From Monoraphidium neglectum (Eukaryota > Chlorophyta > Chlorophyceae > Sphaeropleales > Selenastraceae): DNA of 18,646 bases. Under the pieces are notes generated by a model. That model did no database searches. It worked only from the letters and a program-made list of their open reading frames with translations, and was not told the origin of the DNA. Positions 1 to 9,853 of the stretch are shown in pieces. Within the stretch, counting starts at the first letter, position 1, and each line of letters begins with the position of its first letter. A program made the translations under genes and the position numbers. Location of the stretch: the NCBI RefSeq assembly GCF_000611645.1, contig NW_014013559.1, positions 29,448 to 48,093 on the forward strand, read 5' to 3'.

Positions 1-488
1 CAGGACGACAGCCCGGGTGCAACCGCCGCTGCCATGTCGAGCTTTATGCATTTATCTGACAGCCCTGAGCAGAGGTCTGAAAACATGCAGGGGGCAGGGG
101 GGCACGAGGGGGGAGGGCGGCGCACATTGCGTCATGATCACCGTGCTTCACAGGTCAATGCCGCCCCGCCATGGAGCGGGCACCGGTCCTGCTGATCCCC
201 CTTGGCAGGCTCACCGTCATACACCCCACAAAGGTGCGATTACCTAGATTATTGCTGCTTTGGGGAGGGTAACTCACATGATGCGGCGTCTAGCTTGCTC
301 CAAATCGCCGATGCCGCCTCGCGCTCAGATGGCGACGAAGCCGTGACATATGAGCTGCACAAAAGGCGAGTCTCGCTGTCGAGTCCCCTACACCAGTCGC
401 GCAGGGCCTCCCCATCAGCCCTCCTCGCAGCCGGAACAATGCAGACCAGCGCTGCGAGCAGGAGCGTGCGCGCAGGCCACCACCTCAT
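1..488 (-). CDS. Putative secreted protein, first two exons (3' end outside window)
   Basis: No family was recognised. Exon 1 is read from 488 down to 278, starting at an ATG that encodes MRWWPARTLLLAALVCIVP, a basic N-terminus plus a hydrophobic stretch like a signal peptide. It ends at a perfect GTGAGT donor (277-272). A pyrimidine-rich tract ending TTTTCAG (acceptor 79-77) precedes exon 2 (76 to 1), which joins in phase and stays open to the window edge, giving about 95 residues. After the leader the protein is hydrophilic with several cysteines (DWCRGL, LLCSS, YLCSGLSDKC), which would suit an extracytoplasmic disulphide-bearing domain. The same frame is open upstream to an ATG at 650, so a start 54 codons earlier is possible; I prefer 488 because it puts the leader at the N-terminus. 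A TATATAAA-like sequence lies just upstream of 488 on this strand, rather close to serve that ATG. The gene is divergent from the anoctamin. The splice signals are good but there is no homology support. Confidence 0.42.
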
Positions 489-1283
489 AGCAATCACCGT
501 TGCATATTTATATAAAATTCCCGTGAACAGATGTCCGCGGGTGCTTGTGTTCAGAGCAACCCCCACCGTGGCGACACCAGCTGCCACAATCGCTTCGCCT
601 TGGGCCAACCCAATATGCCCAATTACCTCATTGTCGCGGGCCGCTGCCATGCCTCTAGATAAGACCTCTAAGCAGACTTCCTACCATTGTTGAAGTCATG
701 AAAGTATACTTCAACTACCTTGGAGTTGTAGTCGGCCGACACCGTCTCACCGGGGATCCGCAGTAACAAGTGTGCGGCAAGCAGCAGAATGCACAAAGCG
801 AGTGGAGTATCCCTGCCCGTGACCTGTCCGCCGATACTTGCAAGTCAGGATGCTTGCGTGCAGAGAACGTGATGAGTCTCCTGAGCTCAAGGCGGGACGT
901 CCCGAACCGGGCGCTTCACTCCAACCAGCGGTTGCTGGTGAAACCCCCAAACAATGACAGTTCACGGCCATGGCATTGAATTGAACTGCAACATGTGCAT
1001 CAGGTGTGTGTCCCGTGCGCATGCTTGTGCCCGTGCATGGAGCCGATGGGATCCGACGTTCATTGGACCAGCACCTGTGACACGTGCTGCATGAGGTGGC
1101 CGGCACCGTGCGCGACAACAGATTAGGCGCATTACATTGGATTACGGTACATCATTCCCATAAAACTCATACAGTTTACTCGGCTACCGTCGATTTTGCT
1201 GCGTCGTGTGTCGCTCTTTTCCGAGCTATCCGTCAAAGGATGCTTCCCCCGTGTCCCTCTTGCATGTAGGCGCAGCAGTTTCG
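489..1283. other. Divergent intergenic region between the secreted-protein gene and the anoctamin gene
   Basis: About 800 bases separate the minus-strand start at 488 from the plus-strand ATG at 1284. The open frames here (for example minus 747-1118) have no family signature or convincing splice partners. An AT-rich patch at 504-520 contains a TATA-like sequence readable toward the minus gene. The region presumably holds both promoters, and an upstream 5' exon of the anoctamin cannot be excluded. Nothing else was recognised. Confidence 0.4.
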
Positions 1284-4243
1284 ATGTGGTTGCTGCAGCT
1301 AGAGCCGGATCTGGCGCTCCTGCAGTCGGCACAGGCAGCGCTGGAGAGCAGCGGCTTGCACATCGCGGCCACGTCGGCGGACGACGGATTTCTTGTGCTG
1401 AGCTTGGGGCATGACATCAAGACAGCGGGCCTGGCAGAAGAGGTGTCGCAATGCTACCAGGTCGTCGAGCGTGTTCAGGTGCGGGGACGCGTTCCTGTCC
1501 CTGCATAACCGCCCCCCCCCCCTCGCCCTTTGCGACGCTCAGCCAGTGCCCGTCTTTTGCGCGAAGGTGACCGACGAAGTGGCCGCGGCAGCAGCGGCAG
1601 CGGTGGCGGCGCTGAGGTGGCGCGGCGGCGAACCTGCTGCTGTTGCAGTGGGGGAGCCCCTCATCGACGCCCTGGCCAGGTGGCTGGCATGACGCCACGG
1701 TGGAGCTCTCTGCGCACATGCTGACGCAGCGGCCTTGCCGTACCCCTGTGCGTAACGCTTTCTATTCAATGATTGCAATTGAGAATCTCATCTCGCTTCT
1801 GGTCTCACCCTGTCAGCAGGCGCCCGTTTGACACCCGCCCTCGCAACCTCGGACGCGCGCGCAGGGCCGGCCTGCTGAGGGCCAGCTTCCCGCTCCGCGA
1901 CCCCGCAACGCTGCACCGGCTGCGCGCCAGGGCCCTGCGGAGCGTGCTGCTGCCTGCCACCGCCTTCAGGTCATGCCACCCCTGGCACAGGGGCACATGT
2001 CTCAGGGAGCAATCGCATGCAGCCGGCCGGCCGCGTGCCGCGTTCGTTCTTGCGGCACGTGTCTGTCGCTCGCCCCTCGACGGGGCTCAGCTGTTTGTGT
2101 TCAGCGCTCCCTCCACGTGTTCAGCGCTCCCTCCACTTTCAATTGATGAAAAGCGTGTCTCAAAGGCCCCCTGACAAAATTCCACCGCAGGTCCTACTTT
2201 GGTGATTGCATAGGATTCTACTGCGCCTTCGCCAACGCCGTCCTGGCCTGGCTCCTGGCGCCGGCCGTGCTCTCGGCGTACCATGCTCTGGCCGCCTGCA
2301 GACGAGCAGGTGCGACCACCGGGGGTGCACATGCTCTCGCATTCGTGCGTAGCGCCGTGCAGTGATTTGACATGTACTGGTTGAGCAAGCTGTGCTGACG
2401 CCCGCAGCCTGTTCTGTCGGACGGCCTTTGCTTTCACAGCTGTGCGTCATCGCAGCTCCGAGTGACGACGCGGTGCGGCCGCCCTTCGAGTGCGCGTCAC
2501 CTTGAAGCACACGCGTGCGTGCGCATCGCAGGCGGCGTTGTCCCCAGCGACGACCCGTGGGCGCCGGTGGTCAGCTGCTTCTGCGTGTTGTGGGGTGCCC
2601 TGGGGCTCAAGCTGTGGGTCCGCCAGGAGGCGTGGCTCGCGCTGAGGTGCGCTGGGCGGGGTCTGGCTGGTGCAGCGCGCTGCTCTACTTCATGGCGCAC
2701 CATCATTGCTGTGGCCACGGCCCCCGTGCCAGCAAGAAGGGGCTGTGAGACAAGGCAGCGGCCGTCGCCCTGCCAGCAGTTGCCGGCCCGGCGCGCTTGC
2801 CTGGTCCTGCGTACCGGGGAATACGGGCTTTCCAGTGTCGTAGCCCTGGCCCCACACTGAGGCGGCGCGCATGCACACGCGTGCGCATGCCTGGACCCAC
2901 AGGTGGGGGGTGTCCCCCTTGTCAGCAGAGCCCGGCAGGGACGACCTGGCGCCCGGCTTCCGAGGTGGGCTTGCTGGCATTCACAGCCACAAGTGTTTTG
3001 AACAGGCTTGGCTGCGGTTGCGGCCGGCGTCCTCCAGCAGGCCGCACGCACGCCCCGGCTCTCCCCCCTGCCTGACAGCAGACTAATCGACGGGCCGTTG
3101 AACCGCTCCTCACAAACATAAGACACGCAGAACAGTCATTGCTCACTCGGCCCTTGCTGACCGCGCAGGCTACCCGCGCCGCAGCCCGGTCACGGGGGCG
3201 GTGGAGCTGCATTACCCGGCCCTCAGGCGCGCCGGCCGTGCTGTCCTGAGCGCGGCCGCGACCGCGTCGCTGCTCGCGGCTGCCGCGGCCCTGCTGACCT
3301 GCCTGCTCAACTTCCAGGTGCGCTAGGGGATGTTGGGGCGTCTTGTTGCAGGGACGCCCGAACGCCGCGAGAATGGGGAAACGTTGCTGTTTCCGTCTGT
3401 GAGCTGCAAATCCCTGGCCTGCACTTGTAGTGCATTTTGGTGTGACACACGCGGGCGGCTGCGCGGTCTTCAAATACCTGCAGCAGAGGAGAATTTTTGG
3501 CACTCCAGGCAGCAGGCATTGATGGGCCCCCAGCTCTTCCTCCCAATTTCCTGCTGGCCGTGACGGGTTCATGTTGCCCGCACTCATGCTCTGGCGCTCG
3601 GCTGCTCGCCGCCGCCACGCAAAACATGGCACCGCCGCACGGCCTGACAGGGCTCCATTAACGAGCGGCACTGGTGGCTCTACGTGCGGCCGCTGGCGGC
3701 GTTGCGGGGCCCGGGTGAGCTGCTGCCGTATTTGGGAAGGCCGGGACGCCGCCAGCAACCCCAGGAAGCACGCGACACAGCACTTGCCCTGTCTGATGCC
3801 TGGACCCTGCAGTCAGTCGCAGCAATGCACGGCCCACTTGCAGGCAAGCCCTGCTGCCTGCCCAACCATCAGGTGTCTGTGTTAGGCGACGTCAGCCAGG
3901 CGCGGTGATGCGCAAACCGGCTTGACGTGGTCCAGGGACGGGGTGCACACTGTAGTGTCCATGTTCACTATCAAACCGCCCGCGACACGCTGCAGGCGGC
4001 CCCTTTGCGCCCGACCCCAAGCGGCTCGGCCCCCTGCAGTTTGTGCCGCTGGCTGTGCGCGTCATGGCCACCTGGACGTTCACGACGTTCGTGTATGTGT
4101 GAGTCCGAGCGCTGGTTTGGGCCATGGCGCTTGAAGTTGTGAGCTTATGTGTGCGTTCGTGCGTCTGCGTGTGTGTGTGTGCGTGCGCGTGTGTGTGCGT
4201 GTGTGTTTTTGTGTGCGTGCGTGCATGTGCATGTGTGTGTGTT

Positions 4244-4277
<34 letters not shown>

Positions 4278-6301
4278 CATGTGCATGTGCACGTGGGTGT
4301 GTGTGATCATACATACGTACACTGCAACGGTCTTGTTCCGTCCTCGCGTGGCACGATTGTGAATCAACGGCAGAGTGCAGGTTGAGTTGAGGCGGTCGCA
4401 GCTGAACCAGTTGCACCCAAGCCTCCACTGAAAACATCAAGCCCTGCCCCCGCGTCCTGCGTCCTCCTACTATGCCGCGACCCCAGCCCCCTGGCGCGGC
4501 GCCTGACGGCTTTTGAGAACCACCGCGCAGCAGCTGAGCGGACGTCGTCTCTGCAGGCCAAGCGCTACGCGTTGCAGGCGCGCGCACGCTCGCGCCTGCC
4601 CCAGCCGCGGTCTCGCGCAGGGGGATGCGAGGTTGTGCCAGTGACGGGGTTGCTGTGACGTTTCCATGCCTCTGTGGATGATGTGCGGTGCATCACTTGC
4701 ACTTGTGCGACTATTCACTTCAGGCCCTTCCAATTAACTGCCACAAGCATGCGTCCTACCCCAACCCACCCCAAACGCCCCGCATGCAGGCGCTCCTCGA
4801 CTTCTCTCCCTTCCTCTACCTCGCCCTCTTCACCGCCGGCGGCCTGCCCGCCGCGCGGCGCGACGTCGGAAGCTTCTTCCTGGCGGAGGGAGCACGTCGC
4901 ATAGCGACAGACTGGCTGATGCCGCTGGCGCTGCGCTGGCTCCGCAGTCGCGCCTTGGCACGCGCGGGCGGGGGCGTCTTTGGCGGCGGCGGCGCGGGTG
5001 GGGGGAGGACTGCAAAGGGGAGGACGGCTGGCGGCGCAGGGGCCGAAGAGGGCAGCGGCAGCGACGCGGCCTGCGTCGAAGGCAGCAGCAGCAGCAGCTC
5101 TGGAGCCAGGCGGCGGCGTCAGGGCCGCCAGCCGTACGCAAACGGCGCGGGCGGCAGCCCAGAGGGCGGCAGCGGCGGCGCCGGCGGCGGCGGGCCTGCC
5201 GCGGCGCTGCTGCGCCTCGCGGCGGCCGACACGGCACGCCCGCCGCTGCCTGATGGCGGCAGCATGTTTGAGGACGTGGCGGCCCTGGTGCGCGACACGG
5301 GGCTGGCCGCGGTGTTCGCGTCCGCGCTGCCGCTGGGGCCGCTGCTCTGCCTGGGCCTGACGGCGCTGCGGCTGCGGCTCGACGCCCTGAAGCTGCTCGA
5401 CGGCTGCCGGCGGCCGGCGCCGCGGCGCGCGGCGGGGGTCGGGAAGTCGTGGCGCGCGGTGATCGCCTGCCAGGTGCGGCAGACCGCGCGCGCACGCAGA
5501 CAGGCCTGACTTTCGGCCGGCGACGAGTCGCTTTGAGTTTGCGCGCAAGGGATCGATGAACAGCAAACAGACCTGACACCGCATTTTGCACTGAATCTCT
5601 GCTGCTTCCTCCAGTGCTTGCGATCCCAAGGTATCTGCCTTACGGGGACCTCCGCTCTGACCGAAACCCCCATTCCGCACGCCGTGCTGCGCCGCGCGCA
5701 GGTCCTGGCCAGCATTCTGTCCACCTCCCTCATGGCCGGCCTCGGCAGCCGCCAGCTGCAGACCCTGCTGCCTCCAGCCCTGCAGGACGCCGCCGCGCAG
5801 GTTGCCCTCTCGGCGGCCTCCCCCAACAAGCTCGTGGATCCCCCAGGGCCCTCTTTCCCACACTCACAAAGCGGCTCCCCTCCCACCGACGCCGCCGACG
5901 CACTCTCCCGAGCCGCGTTGGCGGCTGCCGCGGCCGCGGCGGCGCTGGACGGCGCTGCGGAGGGCGGCGGCGGCGGCGGCGGCGAAGGGGGCGCCGTGTT
6001 TGTCGCGGCGGTGTCGGGCGCGCACATCGGGGGCCCGATGGTGCTCGCGCGGCCGGGGCCGCTGCTGCTGGCTGTGGTGCTGGAGCACGTTCTTCTGATA
6101 GCCGTGCTGCTCATCCACTTCTGCATACCTGACGAGCCGGAGGCCGTGAGGGCGGCCGCAGCCCGCCTTCAGCTTGAAGCGCGCCAGAAGCGGGTTTCGT
6201 CCGACGGCTGGGGGGCGGCCGCTGCGGCGCCGGCGCCGGCGGCGATGCGGCTGCGGGCCATGAAGGGTGGGCTGCCGCCAGCTTTGCCGCCTGCTGGGTA
6301 A
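1284..6301 (+). CDS. Anoctamin/TMEM16-like membrane protein (12 exons, 822 aa)
   Basis: Exons: 1284-1478, 1543-1679, 1820-1969, 2191-2309, 2532-2646, 2903-2964, 3169-3317, 3651-3714, 3996-4098, 4487-4577, 4790-5473, 5702-6301. The phases are consistent and sum to 823 codons including stop. Known family members are calcium-activated chloride channels or lipid scramblases at plasma or internal membranes. Recognisable blocks in family order are: SYFGDCIGFYCAF leading into TM1 (about 162-195); WAPVVSCFCVLWGALGLKLW (TM2) followed by WLALRWG; FRGYPRRSPVTGAVELHYP and TM3 (about 285-309); LARRLTAFENHR (367-378; family LT-x-x-ENHRT); KRYALQALLDFSPFLYLALF (TM5); LPLGPL...RLRLDALK (576-596); and LEHVLLIAVLLIHFCIPDEP (TM10, about 750-768). 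Two low-complexity loops (about 452-548 and 655-735) are insertions compared with the family. The start is the first ATG in the open frame; a further 5' exon is possible. One intron appears to use a GC donor. Most calcium-site positions seem altered (see findings). The family call is firm, individual exon edges less so. Confidence 0.85.
2097..2136 (+). repeat. 20-bp perfect tandem duplication in anoctamin intron 3
   Basis: Two exact, adjacent copies of a 20-base unit (GTGTTCAGCGCTCCCTCCAC) occupy 2097-2116 and 2117-2136 within the 1970-2190 intron, shortly before the acceptor at 2188-2190. Likely a replication-slippage product. Confidence 0.9.
4148..4302 (+). repeat. Interrupted TG microsatellite in anoctamin intron 9
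   Basis: About 150 bases of TG repeats interrupted by CG and CA steps lie inside the intron 4099-4486. Alternating purine-pyrimidine sequence of this kind can form Z-DNA. The Cys/Val-rich and His/Thr-rich open frames on the two strands here are products of the repeat, not genes. Confidence 0.92.
4578..4789 (+). other. Probable GC-AG intron of the anoctamin gene
   Basis: The exon ending KRYALQ (CAG at 4575-4577) is followed by GCGCGC, which differs in one base from the GTGCGC donor common in this window. The acceptor is GCATGCAG at 4782-4789. Joining at these points gives an uninterrupted TM5 block that matches the anoctamin spacing. A canonical alternative donor, GAG|GTTGTG about 55 bases downstream, keeps the frame but inserts 18 Arg/Ala/Pro-rich residues before the helix. 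Confidence 0.6.
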
Positions 6302-6316
6302 GTTTTCAGGGCCCAG

Positions 6317-6535
6317 GAGCAGGAGCAGCAGCAACGGCAGCAGCGGCAGCGGCAGCGGCAGCGGCAGCGGCAGCGGCAGCGGCAGCGGCAGCGGCAGCGG
6401 CGGCGGCGGCGGCGGCGGCGGCGGCAGCGGCAGCGGCAGCGGCGGCAGCAGCAGCAGCGGCAGCGACGGCGGCGGCGGCAGCGGCGGCAGCAGCAGGAGC
6501 AGCGGCAGCAGCAGGAGCAGCGGCAGCAGCAGGCT
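6317..6535 (+). repeat. Hexanucleotide (AGCGGC)n and related CAG/CGG repeat after the anoctamin stop
   Basis: More than 200 bases built of GCGGCA units, with GGC-only runs in the middle and CAGCAGGAG variants at the ends, begin 16 bases after the TAA stop. Every frame is open and encodes homopolymer-like Ser/Gly, Ala/Ala or, on the minus strand, Leu/Pro, Cys/Arg or Ala runs. These are repeat artefacts. The region sits between the stop and the TGTAA signal at 6607, so it is most simply the 3' UTR. Confidence 0.93.
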
Positions 6536-6606
6536 GCATGGCGCGTGTGTGGGCATTTGGGGTCACTGGCAACCGCCATTAATGTGTGCTGAAGCGTGTG
6601 GCTACA

Positions 6607-6611
6607 TGTAA
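6607..6611 (+). terminator. Polyadenylation signal TGTAA (anoctamin)
   Basis: TGTAA, the chlorophyte polyadenylation pentamer, is the first occurrence after the stop at 6301 and implies a 3' UTR of about 320 bases. Confidence 0.6.
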
Positions 6612-8008
6612 TACTCTGGTGTACAATGGCAGGCGCTGGAGCCAGCCGTTCACCGCCGTGCCGCTTCATGGAGCCGCCAGTCGCAAGCCAGCGGCTTCCT
6701 CAAAGCACGACACAGCTGCAGGTGTGCCGCCGTGGCAGCGCAGATGCAGGCGGCCAGGACACGGTGCTGGCTGGGCGATCGAATTGCGTATGTTTCAAGA
6801 CCCTCAAGGCAAGTTGCCACTGCTGCACTCAGTGCTTTGAAGCGCGCAGCCCCATGTTCCAGAGCGCACAGCGGCAGGAATGCATTTGGCAGTCGTGAGA
6901 GCGGTTGAATTTTCAAGCTTTTCTGCCCACTCCGGTAAGCGTTCATGCTGCCCGTTGCAATTCGCAAGTGTATGCTGGTCCGTGCAGTTCAGTAGTGAAC
7001 AGTTGTCAGACCTCGCACATCCCTGTGGCATAGCAATACACACCATTGCGCGAGTGGCTCAGCAGGCCCAGCCGTAAGAGCCGCAGGCACTGCCAGGGCA
7101 CAGCCGTCCGCGCTTGTGCGACAGCAGCGGTGTCAGCAGGGTGTGTCATGTTGGCCTGCTGCCGCTCAAGTGCATCCTCGATCACAAGCACATCCAAATT
7201 TGCGGCAGTACTACTGGCTGGTTACACAGGTTCTTGAAACAGCGGCAGCGCCCACGTCCGGCCGCTTGCAATGACTGCAGAATGAAGTGTTTAGGCTTCA
7301 GTTCAGGAGGAGTCCACAGAGGTGAATGAGTATGGTACGAGGTGCAGCCACACAGAAGCTGCCGCCCACAAGCAGCCTGGCCATCATCTCAAAAGCAAAA
7401 AGGACAGCACCCATTCAAACCAGCTGTCTTGCGCTCACACCATCCTCAGCTCGGCCACAGAGCCCTGGCGCAGGGGCACCCAACAACCGTGGGCGGCACG
7501 CACCCATCAGTCTCACGCTACACAGTCAGAGTGCCCCGCCGCAGCCGTCACGAATGTGGTCCGCACCTCATTCAATGAGCAAACCAAAAACTGAGGTTGA
7601 AAAAACACAGAAATTCTTCAAGTGCTGATGAGTTTGCTCCTGGCCAGCATGCGACCGGTTTGGCAGGTGACCAACTGCGCCACACCTCTCGAGGACAAGC
7701 GAGGGGGTGGCAACCGATTGGATAATGTCAACGCGTGCCCGCAGTAACGAGAATCACAAGTGGTAAGTGCACATTCCAACGGGCCGGGCGCACCGGCACT
7801 CTCCCGTCGGTGCGTTGTGGAAGGCTCGATCACCGCAGCACAGCAACCGTTGGTAGGCAAAGCCTGTCGTGCGCAATTACACAGTGCGTGGCCCTGCCTT
7901 GGATAACATCAAAGCTTATCACCTGCGGCGCAACAGGGGCGATTACATAAAGCGAGTGAGCATGTGATTTCTGGTGTTGAGGTTAAGCTCAATTTGGCTT
8001 GTGCTTCA
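6612..8008. other. Intergenic region without a supported gene
   Basis: This stretch lies between the 3' ends of the converging anoctamin (+) and methyltransferase-like (-) genes. Short open frames exist on both strands. The most protein-like is a minus-strand stretch around 7197-7035, which begins after an in-frame stop, has no ATG at its head and no partner exon I could link. No RNA gene, mobile element or clear repeat was recognised. Confidence 0.4.
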
Positions 8009-8013
8009 TTACA
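8009..8013 (-). terminator. Polyadenylation signal TGTAA on the minus strand (methyltransferase-like gene)
   Basis: TTACA on the plus strand reads TGTAA on the minus strand, 76 bases after the stop of the methyltransferase-like gene. The short spacing supports the position of that gene's 3' end. A second copy lies further on, near 7944. Confidence 0.55.
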
Positions 8014-8088
8014 CCTTCCCCCCCATCCTTGCAGTGATGCAGCACAGCACACAGCCACAACAGAATGCAGCTGGTCTACAATGCACAC

Positions 8089-8911
8089 CTAATCATCTTT
8101 TGACGTGGTGCAACACTCGTCAGCGGCCGCTGGGCACTGCAGGTGGCAGCCCGAGGCAGCCTCCAGGGACCGTGTCGCCGCCAACGTTGCGACAAACATC
8201 GTTGCCTGCACCAGCGGCAGCACCCAATGCCTCGGGCTGCCAGGGTCCGGCGCCCCGCCAGGGGGCAGCGAGGGCGGCGGCCAGCAGGGCGCCGCTGCGC
8301 CGCAGCTGCAGGGCCCGCCAGGAGCGGCATCCGGTCCGAGGACGGCGCCGCCTTGTTGGTCGTCAACTACAACGAGGCCGCCGCCGTCCATCAGCACACG
8401 CCACACCTCAGAAAGCACGTCCGGTCCAGCCAAACCTGCTTGCATTTTAGAGGGGCACGGTTGGGCAGGGCCGTGCCGCCATCGGGCGCCGCCACCGGGC
8501 GCCGCCATCGGGCGGCGAAACCGGCGCGGCTGTGGTGGCGCGCTCACGGATGTAGGGCATGCACTGCTGGGTAAACAAGGGCACACCTGCAGGCACCGCC
8601 TTGGGCTGAGCGCTGCAGAGCAAGCAAAGAAGGGACTCACGGTGGAAAGCACCGTCGACAAGCACGGCACCAAAAGTGGCGCCGTCATACGGCAGGCGCT
8701 GCGTCGCCTCGAGCGGATGTCCATCTGTTCCTGCTGCCGGCGAGGCAGATGAACTCGGGGCGATGATATGCGAAGCGTCCAGGGTAGTCACAACGAATCC
8801 CAGACGGCTGAGGTAATCGACAAGCTCTGCGCTGCCTGCCAAGTCAAGTACACGGGCCGCTGTTGGAGGGGCGCTCGCAGCGACGAGCTCTTCATCACCA
8901 GGCTGCGCCAT
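8089..8911 (-). CDS. SAM-dependent methyltransferase-like protein (2 exons, 205 aa)
   Basis: Exon 1 runs 8911-8641 and exon 2 runs 8435-8089. The donor is GTGAGT at 8640 and the acceptor is CAAGCAG at 8438-8436. The junction lies in a split Arg codon and the total is 206 codons with stop. The order of motifs fits a class I (Rossmann) methyltransferase: VLDLAGSAELVDYLSRLG (21-38) in the place of SAM motif I, an acidic residue ending strand 2 (D45 in TTLDAS), LPYDGATFGAVLVDG (73-87) like the LPF-D-x-x-FD segment, and LSEVWRVLMDGGGLVVVDD (98-116) like EV-x-RVL-x-PGG. Motif I lacks the usual GxGxG, so catalysis is uncertain. The last 80 or so residues are Pro/Gly/Cys-rich and less convincing; an unseen intron could change them. 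The substrate is unknown. The ATG at 8911 is the only start before the first motif. The gene is divergent from the distant protease gene. Confidence 0.62.
8481..8516 (+). repeat. 13-bp tandem repeat in the methyltransferase-like gene intron
   Basis: ATCGGGCGCCGCC (8481-8493) is followed by a copy with one change (8494-8506) and then a partial third copy. It lies wholly within the intron 8640-8436. Confidence 0.75.
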
Positions 8912-9853
8912 GACCCCTGAGCCTCGGGCCCCACAAATATGGCTGCGGTGACTTTTGTAGCGTGTTCACTGCCTCGTGACCTATGCTCGAGACGTTTTCG
9001 TACTGTTCTGTCAAAGTTGCGACGATAGGCACTACCAGCATCAGCAATGCAGCGTTGTTCAACGATGTCTTTCTGACAGGGATACGCAAATCATGTTCAT
9101 GCGTGTTCTGTATGCTGGTGTGACAAAACTCTTCGAGGGAGTGCGTGGTGACGGTCATCCATCCGCAAGCGGACCCATGGGATCACCGTGGCTTCCGCGC
9201 AGCTGTCGACTCCGCCTGGATCGCGCCCGATGCTTACTCGTTTGACCTGTCAAAATCAAGTCAGAGAAGTCACATCATAGACCGTTTTTTGACATCAAAG
9301 TATCTATGTTGCGCTGCTGACAACCAGCCGGCAGCCGCGCGCGCATGGCCATGCGCCAATGGCACAGGTTCCGCGCAGGTTTGAGCTGGAACATCAATGG
9401 TGGGGACGGTGCGCGGCATACAGCGCTCGGCGAGGCAATGGTGAGACCAGATACACGCATGTCTTTTGTCACAAATCTCGTCTCACACGCAGCCATTTAT
9501 GCAGGCTCGAAGTCATAGAGGCTGTCTCACTCCCGCCACATTGAGTATCACCACCAGAAGCAACAGATGGCTGTGACGACCTTGGATTGGGGACATAAGC
9601 ACTCGATCTTGGCGGCTGGGTGTGCCGGCGGCATGATAAGACACGAACGGCAGAGGCGCACTGGACAATGCGCACATAAACATGCATGGTGGTCGTCGGC
9701 ACAAGTGCCCGCGCCGCACACATGTATGCTTCAGCGTGATTCAAACAGGACACCATGCTCAAGAGGCATCAGCCGCCTTGCTGCAGCGACCGGCCATGCC
9801 AGCATCAAACGCAGCAGCCGCGCAGCCGGAAGTCACCATTGTTGCAACGTTTG

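Noticed and set aside
747..1118. 123-codon minus-strand frame upstream of the anoctamin
   Set aside because: No motifs, no splice context, and composition typical of noncoding GC-rich sequence.
2497..3758. Minus-strand frames of 209 and 278 codons
   Set aside because: They are antisense to anoctamin exons 5-8 and contain no domain signature.
3892..4587. His/Thr-rich 231-codon minus-strand frame
   Set aside because: Its centre is the translated TG microsatellite of an anoctamin intron.
4715..5863. 382-codon open frame on the minus strand
   Set aside because: It lies antisense to anoctamin exons 11-12, whose plus-strand product matches family motifs. High GC keeps the opposite strand free of stops.
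5119..6556. Further long minus-strand frames, including Leu/Pro-rich and polyalanine proteins
   Set aside because: They are shadows of the anoctamin C-terminal exons and of the hexanucleotide repeat.
7006..7197. Minus-strand frame DVLVIEDALERQQANMTH
   Set aside because: It is open for only about 60 codons after a stop, begins at TTG, and no linked exon or family could be found.
9145..9384. Plus-strand frame with coding-like composition (HPQADPWDHRGFRAAVDSAW)
   Set aside because: It begins at a GTG, has no ATG or clear acceptor upstream and no partner exon or known domain.
9725..9760. GATTCAAAC sequence resembling a tRNA T-loop on the minus strand
   Set aside because: The flanking bases do not form a T-stem and no D-arm or acceptor stem is present.
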